Shown: positions 26,596-35,097 of the stretch, piece after piece
Numbering within the stretch: the first letter of the stretch is position 1
Layout: each line of letters begins with the position of its first letter
Assembly: GCF_005222815.1 (NCBI RefSeq)
Contig: NZ_STGB01000004.1
Span: 124,001-188,000 of the forward strand
DNA from: Roseomonas sp. AR75
GTDB taxonomy: Bacteria; Pseudomonadota; Alphaproteobacteria; Acetobacterales; Acetobacteraceae
Direction: 5' to 3'
Length of the DNA: 64,000 nt
Position numbers and translations under genes: made by a program
Notes under the pieces: model-generated
Database searches by the model: none
Told to the model about the DNA's origin: nothing
Seen by the model: only the letters and a program-made list of their open reading frames with translations

Positions 26596-26820
26596 CTATT
26601 TGGCGAGTTCGCGCAGCACGGCGCGGCGGCGGCGCATGACCTCCCGCGCCGCCTCCATCTGACGTTCGAAGTCGGGATCGGCCCGCGTCAGCCGCAAACC
26701 GTCGGGGCCTTCCACCACATGCAGGGTGTCGCCCTCCCGCAGGCCGAGGCGCGTCAGAAGATCCTTCGGGAACACCACGCCCACGGAATTGCCGACCGAT
26801 CGCAGCTTCACGCTCGCCAT
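26596..26820 (-). CDS. AbrB/MazE-family antitoxin
   Basis: A 74-residue protein with a swapped-hairpin AbrB DNA-binding domain. SVGNSVGVVFPKDLLTRLGLREGDTLHVVE covers the first half. The basic C-terminal helix (AAREVMRRRRAVLRELAK) probably binds and neutralises the Doc toxin. It lies first in the operon and, as in other pairs, is expected to repress its own promoter. Upstream, 26820-26927 has several near-palindromic AACAGG/TTGCCAAC segments (GTTGCC repeated) that could be operator sites. Confidence 0.82.
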   Translation of the reverse strand: MASVKLRSVGNSVGVVFPKDLLTRLGLREGDTLHVVEGPDGLRLTRADPDFERQMEAAREVMRRRRAVLRELAK

Positions 26821-26927
26821 GCATTCTTTCGGCCTAGCGGGCCGACTCCCGAAGTGTCAACAGGAGTTATAACCCCTCTGTTGCCAACACGGCAACAGGC
26901 AACTACCGCTGACTACGTTGTTGCCGT

Positions 26928-28253
26928 TCACAAAATAAACCTGCTCAGATCGGCGCTGGCGGCCAGTGGCGCCACGCGGTTGCGGACCATCGTGCCGTCC
27001 ACGACGATCGTCTCGCCGCCGCGGTCGCTGGCAGTGAAGGAAATCTCGTCCAGCAGGCGCTCCAGCACCGTCGCCAGGCGCCGCGCGCCGATGTTCTCCA
27101 CCGTGGCGTTGATGTCTGCCGCGAGTTCCGCGAGCGCATCCACCGCCTCCGGCGTGATGTCGAGCGTCACGCCCTCGGTTCCCATCAGCGCGACATACTG
27201 TTTCGTCAGGGAATGCTCCGGCTCGGTCAGGATGCGCCGGAAGTCCTCCTGGGTCAGCGCCTTCAGCTCCACCCGGATCGGCAGCCGGCCCTGCAGCTCC
27301 GGCAGCAGGTCGCTGGGCTTGGCCATGTGGAAGGCGCCGGAGGCGATGAAGAGGATGTGGTCCGTCTTCACCGGGCCGTGCTTGGTGGTGACGGTCGTGC
27401 CCTCGATCAGCGGCAGCAGGTCGCGCTGCACGCCCTCGCGGCTGACATCGCCGCCGCGGAAGCCGCCTTCGCTCGTGCGGGCGCAGACCTTGTCGATCTC
27501 GTCGACGAAGACGATGCCGTTGTTCTCGGCGTTGGCGACCGCCTCGCGAGTCAGCTGCTCGTTGTCCAGCAGCTTGTCGGCCTCGTCCTTGGTCAGCGCG
27601 ACGCGGGCCTCGGCCACCGTCATCTTCCGCGGCTTGGTGCGGCCGCCGAACATCTTGCCCAGCATCTCCTGCATGTTCTGCATCTGGATGCCCTGGGCGC
27701 CGGGCAGGTCCATCATGCCGATGGGCATGCCGCCGCCGGCATCGGCCACCTGCACCTCGACCTCGCGGCCTTCGAGCTGGCCTTCGCGCAGCATGCGGCG
27801 GAACTTCATCTTCGTCTCGCCGGAGGCGCCCTCGCCAACCAGCGCGCCGACCAGGCGCTCCTCCGCGGCGAGTTCGGCCTTGGCCTGCACGTTCCTGCGC
27901 GCGATGTCGCGGGTCTGGGTGATGGAGGCCTCGACCAGGTCGCGGACAATGCTTTCCACGTCGCGGCCGACATAGCCGACCTCGGTGAACTTGGTCGCTT
28001 CCACCTTGAGGAAGGGCGCGTTGGCGAGCTTCGCGAGGCGGCGCGCGATCTCGGTCTTGCCGCAGCCGGTCGGGCCGATCATCAGGATGTTCTTCGGCAC
28101 CACCTCCTCGCGCAGGCCGGGCGCCAGCTGCTGGCGGCGCCAGCGGTTGCGCAGCGCGATGGCGACGGCGCGCTTGGCCTCGTTCTGGCCGACGATGTGG
28201 CGGTCGAGCTCGGAGACGATCTCGCGAGGCGAAAGGTTCACCGCTTCACTCAC
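26928..28253 (-). CDS. hslU: ATP-dependent protease ATPase subunit HslU
   Basis: A 441-residue AAA+ unfoldase that feeds the HslV protease. Walker A GPTGCGKT is at residues 60-67, Walker [12 protein letters not shown] is in the middle, and the C terminus ends in RFIL, the tail that docks in HslV pockets. The I-domain lies between the Walker motifs. Start is GTG (28251-28253), overlapping the hslV stop codon by 4 bp. HslVU degrades misfolded proteins in the cytosol and is often heat-induced; no clear sigma-32 promoter was found. Confidence 0.95.
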   Translation of the reverse strand: MSEAVNLSPREIVSELDRHIVGQNEAKRAVAIALRNRWRRQQLAPGLREEVVPKNILMIGPTGCGKTEIARRLAKLANAPFLKVEATKFTEVGYVGRDVESIVRDLVEASITQTRDIARRNVQAKAELAAEERLVGALVGEGASGETKMKFRRMLREGQLEGREVEVQVADAGGGMPIGMMDLPGAQGIQMQNMQEMLGKMFGGRTKPRKMTVAEARVALTKDEADKLLDNEQLTREAVANAENNGIVFVDEIDKVCARTSEGGFRGGDVSREGVQRDLLPLIEGTTVTTKHGPVKTDHILFIASGAFHMAKPSDLLPELQGRLPIRVELKALTQEDFRRILTEPEHSLTKQYVALMGTEGVTLDITPEAVDALAELAADINATVENIGARRLATVLERLLDEISFTASDRGGETIVVDGTMVRNRVAPLAASADLSRFIL

Positions 28254-28810
28254 GACTCAAGGGTCTCCAGAACGATGTTGCCGTTGGTGTAGACGCAGAT
28301 CTCGCCGGCGATCTTCATGGCGCGGCGGCAGATCTCCTCGGCGGCCAGGCCCTCCACCGGCAGCAGCGCGCGCGCCGCGGCCAGCGCGTAGTTGCCGCCG
28401 GAGCCGATGCCGATCACCGCATCCTCCGGCTCCAGCACGTCGCCCTGGCCGGTCAGCAGCAGGGAGCGCTTGCTGTCCGCCACGGCGAGCAGCGCTTCCA
28501 GCCGGCGGAGATAGCGGTCGGTGCGCCAGTCCTTCGCCAATTCGACGCAGGCGCGTTCGAGCTGGTCGGGGAAGCGCTCGAGCTTGGCTTCCAGGCGTTC
28601 GAGCAGGGTGAAGGCGTCGGCGGTGGCGCCGGCGAAGCCCGCGAGCACGCGGCCATTGGCGATGCGGCGCACCTTGCGCGCATTGCCCTTCACCACCGTC
28701 TGGCCGAGCGAAACCTGGCCGTCGCCGGCCATGGCAACGCGGCCATCCTTGCGGACGCAGAGGATGGTGGTGCCGTGCCAGCCGGCGAGGTCGTGGGGGG
28801 TATCCGTCAT
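28250..28810 (-). CDS. hslV: ATP-dependent protease peptidase subunit HslV
   Basis: A 186-residue threonine protease of proteasome fold. The catalytic Thr is the first residue after a short propeptide (WHG then [12 protein letters not shown]; Thr14 before processing), and the [17 protein letters not shown] segment follows. A start at 28819 gives a longer propeptide; ATG at 28810 was preferred. It is co-transcribed with hslU (4-bp overlap). hslVU next to the his genes is also seen in other alphaproteobacteria. Confidence 0.95.
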   Translation of the reverse strand: MTDTPHDLAGWHGTTILCVRKDGRVAMAGDGQVSLGQTVVKGNARKVRRIANGRVLAGFAGATADAFTLLERLEAKLERFPDQLERACVELAKDWRTDRYLRRLEALLAVADSKRSLLLTGQGDVLEPEDAVIGIGSGGNYALAAARALLPVEGLAAEEICRRAMKIAGEICVYTNGNIVLETLES

Positions 28811-28885
28811 GCCGCCCATGTGGCGCGGGCGGCGGGTCTCAACAAGCCGGGGGTCGAGCGGCTCCGCCGGGGGCGGAGGCGCCGT

Positions 28886-29575
28886 TCAGGAGCGCCGCTT
28901 GATCTGGCGCACCACGCCGAGGCCGACCAGCGACAGGCCGAACAGCGAAAGGGTCAGCGGCTCGGGGATGCCGACGTAGGTGTAGGTCACCAGAAGCTCG
29001 GCACCCGCCGTGTTTGCGAAGGTGTAGGTCTGGGTGCCCATGTTCCCGTTGGACGGGTTCTGGTTGATCGGGCTCATCGAGGGCGGCAGCACGTTCTCAG
29101 GCGTCAGCCCGAGGTCGAAGGTGACCACGCCAAGTCCCGTAAAGAGCGCGAGGGAGCCGGCATCGTTGAAGGTGACGGAGTCGCTGCCGCTGCCGGAGGT
29201 GGCGGTGCCGACGACGGTGCGGTTGCGCGGGACCGTGACGGAAACGGCGCTGTCGACGTCAACCACGAAGAGGCTGGTCGAGTTCAGCGACAGGTCGTAA
29301 TCCACGCCCATCGTCGTGGAATAGGTGACGCTGACGAGCGCGCCATTGTTGCCGCGCCTGACGGACAGGGTGCCGTCGGATGTCCCGATCAGCTCCACCT
29401 TGATGCCGGTCAGCGTGCCGAGCGAGGCGTCGAACTGCGCGATATTCAGCGTCGTGCTCGTGGCGGCGGGCAGGTTAGCCGGGCCATAGGACGCGGTCTC
29501 GACGATCGACGCTGCCTGCACCGATGCAGACACGCCCAACACCAGCCCAGCAACCACAAAACCAGCGAGACGCAT
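28886..29575 (-). CDS. Choice-of-anchor E domain PEP-CTERM protein C
   Basis: A 229-residue exported protein. A signal peptide (MRLAGFVVAGLVLGVSASVQAA) is followed by a beta-sandwich domain with LPAATSTTLNIAQFDASLG near residue 35 and TLTGIKVELIG, the pattern of the choice-of-anchor E domain, a family of extracellular domains that share interchangeable C-terminal anchors. The C terminus is IPEPLTLSLFGLSLVGLG then RQIKRRS, a PEP-CTERM sorting signal. A sigma-54 promoter and an activator-like site lie upstream. ATG at 29575 fits the signal peptide; an upstream in-frame ATG would not give one. Confidence 0.85.
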   Translation of the reverse strand: MRLAGFVVAGLVLGVSASVQAASIVETASYGPANLPAATSTTLNIAQFDASLGTLTGIKVELIGTSDGTLSVRRGNNGALVSVTYSTTMGVDYDLSLNSTSLFVVDVDSAVSVTVPRNRTVVGTATSGSGSDSVTFNDAGSLALFTGLGVVTFDLGLTPENVLPPSMSPINQNPSNGNMGTQTYTFANTAGAELLVTYTYVGIPEPLTLSLFGLSLVGLGVVRQIKRRS

Positions 29576-29644
29576 CGTTCGGTCTCCGAAAAACCATGCA
29601 AACACGGTGCACCTGGGCGCACCAAAACCCCTCAGCACAACCAT

Positions 29645-29660
29645 AGCAAGCTTCGTGCCG
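29645..29660 (-). promoter_or_regulatory. Sigma-54 promoter of PEP-CTERM gene C
   Basis: On the minus strand CGGCAC-GAAGC-TTGCT, one mismatch to consensus, GG-N10-GC exact. Predicted start near 29634, about 59 nt before the ATG at 29575. Confidence 0.75.
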
Positions 29661-29723
29661 AACGCAATTCCCTTTCTGGATCAGGCAGTTGGGAATCGTT
29701 GGCGCGATGGGAAGCAGCCTGCC

Positions 29724-29742
29724 CTGTAAACTGGACCGACAG
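29724..29742 (-). promoter_or_regulatory. Upstream activator-like 19-mer (PEP-CTERM gene C)
   Basis: CTGTCGGTCCAGTTTACAG on the minus strand, 63 bp from the -24 element. CTGT and ACAG ends form an inverted pair. The rest of the 29576-30036 gap holds no gene I can support. Confidence 0.55.
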
Positions 29743-30005
29743 ATCGGACCCAGCGAGGCCGTCTCCCGGCATGAGTCGCGACTCGCCAGGAACAACAGCG
29801 AATTCTTCCCGCGAGATTTGTCTTCAATTTGTGGCGTGCTTGGCGCCCCGGGCGACCTGGGCCGACGGCTCTCGGCGCCACTTCCCCTTCGTGCACCGCG
29901 ATTCCTAGGCTGATGCACCTGCAATCCACGGTTGCTGGAGCAGGCGGTGCGACCATTGCTCCGGGTTCGGCGCCGCCGCTGCCGCGGCGCGTCAGGGTCT
30001 CTGAC

Positions 30006-30024
30006 CTGTAAGCTGCGCCGACAG
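30006..30024 (-). promoter_or_regulatory. Orphan copy of the activator-like 19-mer
   Basis: CTGTCGGCGCAGCTTACAG on the minus strand, close to the gene C site in sequence. It sits downstream of PEP-CTERM gene D. A -12-like TTGCA with a degenerate -24 (GCAACC) lies 60 bp further on at 29930-29945, so this may be a decayed promoter unit. Confidence 0.45.
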
Positions 30025-30036
30025 GGGAAGGTCCCC

Positions 30037-30744
30037 TCAGGCCCGGCCGCGTCGCGCGGCGGCAAGGCCGGCCAGGCCGAGGCCGAACAGGGCAAGCGCA
30101 ATCGGCTCGGGCACCGTGGTCACGGGGATCAGGTTCGACGTCACCTCGAATTCGGCGATGTCGAAGCCGTCGAAGTTGTTGGAGACGCCGCTGCCGGGGG
30201 GCACCTGCGGCACGTCCACGAGGCGGATCGAGTTGTAGAAGCCGCTCACCACGGTGAAGTTGAAGGTCGGGTTGGTGCCGGCCGGGCTGCCCCCGCTGAC
30301 ATAGGAGGTCGTGATGACGGCGTTGTTCACGCCGGACCAACCGGCCGCGTTCGGCGCATGGCCGTTGCGCAGCGTGCCGACCTGGACCCAGCCAGCGAGG
30401 TTGTTGCCGAGGAAGAGATTGGCCGTTTCCGGAAAGCCGCTGGTCCCGCCGGTCAACTCGATCGCCTGGCCGCTGGAAATGTAGCGGCCGGCGGAGGGCG
30501 CGATCAGGAACTCGATGCTGCCGCCGCGCCCGAGCGAGGTGATGCTCGTCAGGCTGTTGTCGAACATGTTGCCGATGACCGACCGTTCGGGCGCCACCGT
30601 CATCGAGGTGCCCCGCGGCCCCTGGTTGAGGGTGATCGCCCCGAAGGCCGGGATGGTGTCGTGCACGATCGGCGCGGCCCATGACGGGAGGGCGATCGTG
30701 AGGCCGCCGGCCACCAGGGCCACGGCGAGCAGGGGGCGAGCCAT
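30037..30744 (-). CDS. PEP-CTERM protein D
   Basis: A 235-residue exported protein. The signal peptide MARPLLAVALVAGGLTIALPSWA would be cut after Ala. The mature domain is beta-rich with Gly, Asn and Ser (for example IELTGGTSGFPETANLFLG and NAVITTSYVSGG); no named family is apparent. The C terminus VPEPIALALFGLGLAGLAAARRGRA is a classical PEP-CTERM signal. It has the best-matching sigma-54 promoter of the set after gene A. ATG at 30744 gives a good signal peptide. Confidence 0.85.
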   Translation of the reverse strand: MARPLLAVALVAGGLTIALPSWAAPIVHDTIPAFGAITLNQGPRGTSMTVAPERSVIGNMFDNSLTSITSLGRGGSIEFLIAPSAGRYISSGQAIELTGGTSGFPETANLFLGNNLAGWVQVGTLRNGHAPNAAGWSGVNNAVITTSYVSGGSPAGTNPTFNFTVVSGFYNSIRLVDVPQVPPGSGVSNNFDGFDIAEFEVTSNLIPVTTVPEPIALALFGLGLAGLAAARRGRA

Positions 30745-30899
30745 CCATATCTCCAAGGGGCGCGGCGGGCCTTTTGGCGCGCCGGGCCGTGTCATGCGTG
30801 CCGTTGCGCAGCGCCAGCGGGAAATGACTCCGCGCATTCCCGGGGCGCCGCAGGCAACAGCAGCGTGCCGTCATTGCCATTCACTCGGGGCGAGTATGC

Positions 30900-30915
30900 A
30901 GCAAAACGCGTGCCA
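30900..30915 (-). promoter_or_regulatory. Sigma-54 promoter of PEP-CTERM gene D
   Basis: TGGCAC-GCGTT-TTGCT on the minus strand matches consensus at all key positions with GG-N10-GC. Predicted start near 30889, giving a leader of about 145 nt before the ATG at 30744. The gap 30745-31154 holds this unit and the hisB upstream region, but no gene that I can see. Confidence 0.8.
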
Positions 30916-30976
30916 TGCTCTTAAATACTTGAAAAACCATCATTATGACGCGGCGCTGGAATGAAACCGGTTCGAT

Positions 30977-30995
30977 CAGTCAAGAATCCCGACAC
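30977..30995 (-). promoter_or_regulatory. Upstream activator-like 19-mer (PEP-CTERM gene D)
   Basis: GTGTCGGGATTCTTGACTG on the minus strand, 61 bp from the -24 element. It is nearly identical in its central 12 bases to the gene A site (GTCGGAATTCTTGAC). Confidence 0.55.
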
Positions 30996-31154
30996 CTCCG
31001 TGAGTGTGGCGAGAGGCGATGGCTTCGAAGGGAGGCCGGTGCGGGCGGATCCTCCAGGCCGGCGGCACGCGGTGCAGGACGGCCACCTGATCCGTCAGGC
31101 CGGACGGGGGCGAACCCCTCGCCAAGCCGGGCCGCCCGGCGTAAACCGCGCGCC

Positions 31155-31796
31155 ATGACTGGCAGCCGCAACCAGGAGGCGCAGGCCACGCCGCCTGCCG
31201 CGACCCGCCGCGCCGAGATCGTGCGCGCCACCTCCGAGACCGACATCCGCCTGTCCGTCGACCTCGACGGCACGGGACGGGCCGAGGTCGCCACGGGCGT
31301 CGGCTTCCTCGACCACATGCTTACCGCACTGGCACGTCACGGCATGCTGGACCTGACGGTCGCGGCCAAGGGCGACCTGCATATCGACGACCACCACACC
31401 ACCGAGGATGTGGGCATCGTGCTCGGCCAGGCGATCCGCCAGGCGCTGGGCGACAAGCGGGGCATCCGCCGCTTCGGCCAGTGCCTGCTGCCGATGGACG
31501 AGGCGCTGGCCGAGGCCGCCATCGACATTTCCGGCCGGCCCTTCCTGGCGTGGTCGGTGCCCTTCGCCCGACCGAAGATCGGCAGCTTCGACACCGAGCT
31601 GGTCGAGGAATTCTTTCGCGCGCTGGCCTTCAATGCGGGCATCACCCTGCATGTGACCTTGAAGGCAGGCAGCAACGCGCACCATGTCGCGGAGGCCTGC
31701 TTCAAGGCGGTGGCGCGTGCGCTGCGGATGGCGGTGGAGCTCGATCCACGCGCCGCGGGCGCCATCCCCTCCACCAAGGGCATGCTGGAAGGCTGA
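31155..31796 (+). CDS. hisB: Imidazoleglycerol-phosphate dehydratase
   Basis: A 213-residue monofunctional HisB (no phosphatase domain) that dehydrates imidazole glycerol phosphate in histidine synthesis. Manganese-binding His clusters are visible as [25 protein letters not shown] and [16 protein letters not shown] at 31155 is close to the domain start; the first 20 residues are a variable Gln/Ala tail. It heads a tight gene cluster with DUF2628, hisH, a GNAT gene and hisA. Confidence 0.95.
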   Translation: MTGSRNQEAQATPPAATRRAEIVRATSETDIRLSVDLDGTGRAEVATGVGFLDHMLTALARHGMLDLTVAAKGDLHIDDHHTTEDVGIVLGQAIRQALGDKRGIRRFGQCLLPMDEALAEAAIDISGRPFLAWSVPFARPKIGSFDTELVEEFFRALAFNAGITLHVTLKAGSNAHHVAEACFKAVARALRMAVELDPRAAGAIPSTKGMLEG

Positions 31797-31798
31797 GG

Positions 31799-32200
31799 GT
31801 GCGTCTCTATACGGTGCATGGCGAGCCGCCCCGCCAGGAGACAGGCCCGGAAGGCTGGCCCGCGCCCAAGCAGCGCCCGCCCGTGCTGCTGCGCGACGGC
31901 TTCTCGATCTATCCCTTCCTGTTCGGCTTCCTCTGGTTCCTGGCCAAGCGGCTTTGGATCGAGGCGCTGGTCATGCTGGCGCTGAGCGTTGCGGCCGCGC
32001 TGCTGCTGCCGGCACCCTTCGCCGGCTTCGCCCTGCTCGCGCTGCACCTGATCGCCGGCTTCGAGGGCCGTGACCGGGAACGCGCGCGCCTGGCGCGTCG
32101 CGGCAGGCCGGTGCTGGCGGTGGTCGCGGCGCCGGACATGGACATGGCGTGGTTCCGCCTGGCGGCGCAGCGGCCGGACCTGGTGCAGGCGCCGCCATGA
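31799..32200 (+). CDS. DUF2628 membrane protein
   Basis: A 133-residue protein with GTG start two bases after the hisB stop. It begins with RLYTVHGEPP and RDGFSIYPFLFGFLWFLAKRLW, the DUF2628 pattern, then has about two membrane helices (EALVMLALSVAAALLLP and FAGFALLALHLIAG). Function is unknown, but this gene is often inserted between hisB and hisH in alphaproteobacteria. It overlaps hisH by 4 bp, so expression is tied to the histidine cluster. Confidence 0.8.
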   Translation: MRLYTVHGEPPRQETGPEGWPAPKQRPPVLLRDGFSIYPFLFGFLWFLAKRLWIEALVMLALSVAAALLLPAPFAGFALLALHLIAGFEGRDRERARLARRGRPVLAVVAAPDMDMAWFRLAAQRPDLVQAPP

Positions 32201-32850
32201 GGATTGCGGTCGTCGATCCCGGCTCGGGCAACCTCGCTTCCGTCCGCCGCGCGCTGGAGCGGGTGGCACGGGAGGAAGGCATCACGGCCGAGATCGCCGT
32301 GACCACCGAGGCGCAGGTCGTGCGCGAGGCCGACCGCATCATCCTGCCGGGGCAGGGCGCCTTCGCCGCCTGCCGCCGCGGGCTCGATGCCCTGTCCGGC
32401 ATGGTGGAGGCGCTGACCGACGCCGTGATCGCCGAAAGGAAGCCGTTCCTGGGTATCTGCGTGGGCATGCAGCTGATGGCCGAGCGCGGGCTGGAGCATG
32501 GCGTCACGCCGGGCCTCGGCTGGATAAGCGGCGAGATTGCGCCGATGGACCCGCGCGACGGCGCGGGCGCCGAGCTGCCGCTGCCGCAGATGGGGTGGAA
32601 CGCGCTGCATCGCGCTGCGCCCGCGCATCCGCTGCTGGAGGGCATCGCGGAAGGCGGCCACGCCTATTTCGTGCATTCCTATGCGCTGGCGGGCGGGCGC
32701 CAGGAGGAGCTTCTGGCCGACACCGAGTATGGCGGCCCGGTGGTGGCGATGGTCGGGCGCGACAATCTCGCCGGCACGCAATTCCACGCCGAGAAGTCCG
32801 GCCAGGTCGGGCTGCGCATCCTCGCCAATTTCCTGGCGTGGCAGCCATGA
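32197..32850 (+). CDS. hisH: Imidazole glycerol phosphate synthase, glutaminase subunit
   Basis: A 217-residue class I glutamine amidotransferase. The nucleophile Cys88 is in FLGICVGMQ, and the His-Glu dyad is in QFHAEKSG near residue 200. HisH supplies ammonia to HisF. Unusually, no hisF follows in this cluster. ATG overlaps the DUF2628 stop codon. Confidence 0.95.
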   Translation: MRIAVVDPGSGNLASVRRALERVAREEGITAEIAVTTEAQVVREADRIILPGQGAFAACRRGLDALSGMVEALTDAVIAERKPFLGICVGMQLMAERGLEHGVTPGLGWISGEIAPMDPRDGAGAELPLPQMGWNALHRAAPAHPLLEGIAEGGHAYFVHSYALAGGRQEELLADTEYGGPVVAMVGRDNLAGTQFHAEKSGQVGLRILANFLAWQP

Positions 32851-33431
32851 GCCAGGCCGAGCGCGCGGTGGCGCATGCGATGCTGGTGGAGATCGTCGCC
32901 AGCCTCGACCCGCATGACCTCGAGGATCTCTGCGAGGCAACCAACGCCGCGATCATCGAGGGCGGCGGCTTCGGCTGGATCCAGTCGCAGGACCGCGCCG
33001 CGCTGGCGCGGCATTTCCGCGGCGTGCTGCTGGTGCCGGACCGCACCTTGTTCGTCGCGCGGCTGGACGGCGTGGTGGTGGGTTCCGCCCAGCTCGTCCG
33101 CCCGCCCCGCAACAACGAGGCACAGGCCTTCGCCGCGCAGCTCACCCACGCCTATATCGCGCCCTATGCGCGCGGCTTCGGCCTGGCGCGGCGGCTGGTC
33201 GCGCGCGTCGAGGAGCATGCGGCGGCGATGGGCTTCCGCGTGCTGAACCTCGATGTGCGGGAGACGCAGGCGCGCGCCATCGCGCTGTTCGAAGCGCTCG
33301 GTTATGTGCGTTGGGGTACGCATCCCGCCTATGCGCGCGTGGATGGCCGCACGGTGGCGGGGCATCACTACTACAAGCTGCTCGAACCCGGCCGCGGCCG
33401 CGCGACCGAGACGCTGATCGGCCCGAACTGA
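32847..33431 (+). CDS. GNAT N-acetyltransferase
   Basis: A 194-residue GNAT-fold acetyltransferase. Acetyl-CoA-binding motif A is [16 protein letters not shown] and motif B is [25 protein letters not shown]. It overlaps hisH by 4 bp and is followed at once by hisA, so it is co-expressed with histidine genes. Its acceptor substrate is unknown; a link to histidine synthesis is not implied by the fold. Confidence 0.85.
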   Translation: MSQAERAVAHAMLVEIVASLDPHDLEDLCEATNAAIIEGGGFGWIQSQDRAALARHFRGVLLVPDRTLFVARLDGVVVGSAQLVRPPRNNEAQAFAAQLTHAYIAPYARGFGLARRLVARVEEHAAAMGFRVLNLDVRETQARAIALFEALGYVRWGTHPAYARVDGRTVAGHHYYKLLEPGRGRATETLIGPN

Positions 33432-33432
33432 C

Positions 33433-34164
33433 ATGGCCTTCACCCTCTATCCCGCCATCGACCTGAAGGGCGGACAGGTCGTTCGGCTGAAGCGCGGCGA
33501 GATGGACCAGGCGACGGTGTATGCCGAGGACCCCGCCGGCCAGGCGGCCGCCTTCGCCGCGCAGGGTTTTTCGTATGTGCATGTCGTGGACCTCGATGGC
33601 GCCTTCGCCGGCAAGCCCGCGAATGCCGCGGCGGTACGCGCGATCCTTGCCGCCGTGCCTGGCCTGCCGGTGCAGCTCGGCGGCGGCATCCGCGACATGC
33701 GGACGGCCGCGGCGTGGCTGGAGGCCGGCGTCGCGCGGATCATCCTGGGCTCCGCCGCAGTGAAGGACCCGGATTTCGCCCGCGCCGCCTGCAAGGCCTT
33801 TCCCGGCCGCGTCGCGCTCGGCCTCGATGCGCGCGACGGGTTCGTCGCGACCGAGGGCTGGGCCGAGACCAGTGGCATCACCGCCACCGATCTCGCCCGG
33901 CGCTACGCGGATGCCGGCGCGGCCGCGATCATCTACACCGACATCGCCCGCGACGGGATGCTTGCGGGCGTGAACGTCGCACAGACCGCGGCGCTGGCGC
34001 GCGCCACGGCCATCCCCGTGATCGCCTCCGGCGGCGTCGCCGGCGTGGAGGACATCGTGGCGCTCCGCGCCGCGGAGGCGGGCATCGCCGGCGCGATCCT
34101 CGGCCGTGCGCTGTACGACGGCCGCGTGGATCCCGGGGCGGCGCTGGCCGCGGCGCGCGGCTGA
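33433..34164 (+). CDS. hisA: Phosphoribosylformimino-5-aminoimidazole carboxamide ribotide isomerase
   Basis: A 243-residue (beta/alpha)8 barrel enzyme that isomerises ProFAR to PRFAR in histidine synthesis. The catalytic Asp8-like residue is in [10 protein letters not shown], the second Asp in [12 protein letters not shown], and phosphate sites are QLGGGIRD and ASGGVAG. Start ATG at 33433 is one base after the GNAT stop. hisF and hisE are absent next to it. Confidence 0.95.
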   Translation: MAFTLYPAIDLKGGQVVRLKRGEMDQATVYAEDPAGQAAAFAAQGFSYVHVVDLDGAFAGKPANAAAVRAILAAVPGLPVQLGGGIRDMRTAAAWLEAGVARIILGSAAVKDPDFARAACKAFPGRVALGLDARDGFVATEGWAETSGITATDLARRYADAGAAAIIYTDIARDGMLAGVNVAQTAALARATAIPVIASGGVAGVEDIVALRAAEAGIAGAILGRALYDGRVDPGAALAAARG

Positions 34165-34166
34165 GC

Positions 34167-34982
34167 ATGCGCCCGCTGCGCCGCGCCGCGGGCTGCCTCG
34201 CTGCGCTGGCGCTGCTGGCCGGCTGCGCGGAGGAAATGCAGCTCACCGCCGCGTCGCTGCCCGGGCTCGGCGCGACCGAGGTGCGGCAGACGGTGGCGAT
34301 GACGGAATCGCCCTGGCGCTCGCTCGGCGCCGTCGCCACGGCGGTCGGCGGTCGCTGCACCGGTGCGCTGATCGGCCCGCGCATCGTGCTGACCGCGGCG
34401 CATTGCCTGCTCAATCCCCGCAACGCACGCATGGTGCGGCCGGACCAGGTGCAGTTCATCCAGGACCATGCGCCGGATGGCCGCCCGCGCCGCGCGGCGG
34501 TGCAGTCCTATGTCACCGGCCCCGGCTTCCGCGCGCTGCCCGGTCCGCGGCCGGAACCCGGCGTGCCGCCGGATTCCGACTGGGCCATGCTGCTGCTGGC
34601 CGAAAACGTGCCGCCCGCGCCGGCGGAGCTGCAATTGCCTGTCGTGCCACTGTTTGCCCGGCCGGGCACGCCGCTGGCGCTGGGCGGCTACCAGGCGGAC
34701 CGCCCGACGGTGCTGGTGGCGGACCTGTCCTGCAGCGTGCTCGGCTACGGCCGTGACCAGGGCGGCCATGTGATGCTGCGCCATTCCTGCTCCGCCACCA
34801 GCGGATCGAGCGGCGGCCCGGTGCTGGTGCGGCTGTCGAGCGGGCAATGGGTGGTAGCCGGCGTCGGCTCCATGGCGCTGACCAACGAGGCCGGCGGCTG
34901 GGCGGTGCCGGCCGCGACGATCTACCGCGCCGCGCAGCAGGCGCGCGGCGAGGGCGGCACGGCGACGAAGGCGGTGCCGTAG
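34167..34982 (+). CDS. Secreted trypsin-like serine protease, lipoprotein
   Basis: A 271-residue lipoprotein. The signal peptide ends in lipobox LLAGC (Cys20). The chymotrypsin-fold triad is His79 in LTAAHC, Asp138 in DSDWAML and Ser215 in SGSSGGPVL. So it should be an active protease anchored to a membrane. ATG at 34167 is two bases after the hisA stop codon, so it seems added to the end of the his operon at the usual position of hisF. Its physiological substrate is unknown. Confidence 0.85.
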   Translation: MRPLRRAAGCLAALALLAGCAEEMQLTAASLPGLGATEVRQTVAMTESPWRSLGAVATAVGGRCTGALIGPRIVLTAAHCLLNPRNARMVRPDQVQFIQDHAPDGRPRRAAVQSYVTGPGFRALPGPRPEPGVPPDSDWAMLLLAENVPPAPAELQLPVVPLFARPGTPLALGGYQADRPTVLVADLSCSVLGYGRDQGGHVMLRHSCSATSGSSGGPVLVRLSSGQWVVAGVGSMALTNEAGGWAVPAATIYRAAQQARGEGGTATKAVP

Positions 34983-35062
34983 GCGCCGTTCAAGGCGCGC
35001 GCGGCGGCACAGAGCGAGCATTCTGGCCGATGACACGGGGCATCCGCCGCCCGAGCAATTGC

Positions 35063-35091
35063 TTGTGCGGTCCAGTGCTGCCGCCTAGATT
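35063..35091 (+). promoter_or_regulatory. Promoter of the VapBC45-like genes (leaderless)
   Basis: TTGTGC-N17-TAGATT resembles a sigma-70 promoter. The -10 ends at 35091, so transcription would start near 35098, the first base of the GTG start codon. No ribosome site precedes the GTG. Confidence 0.5.
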
Positions 35092-35097
35092 CGCGTT

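Noticed and set aside
29598..29613. A second sigma-54-like site (GTGCAC-N5-TTGCA, minus strand) close to PEP-CTERM gene C
   Set aside because: The -24 half lacks GG. The site at 29645-29660 is closer to consensus and at the conserved distance from the activator-like 19-mer.
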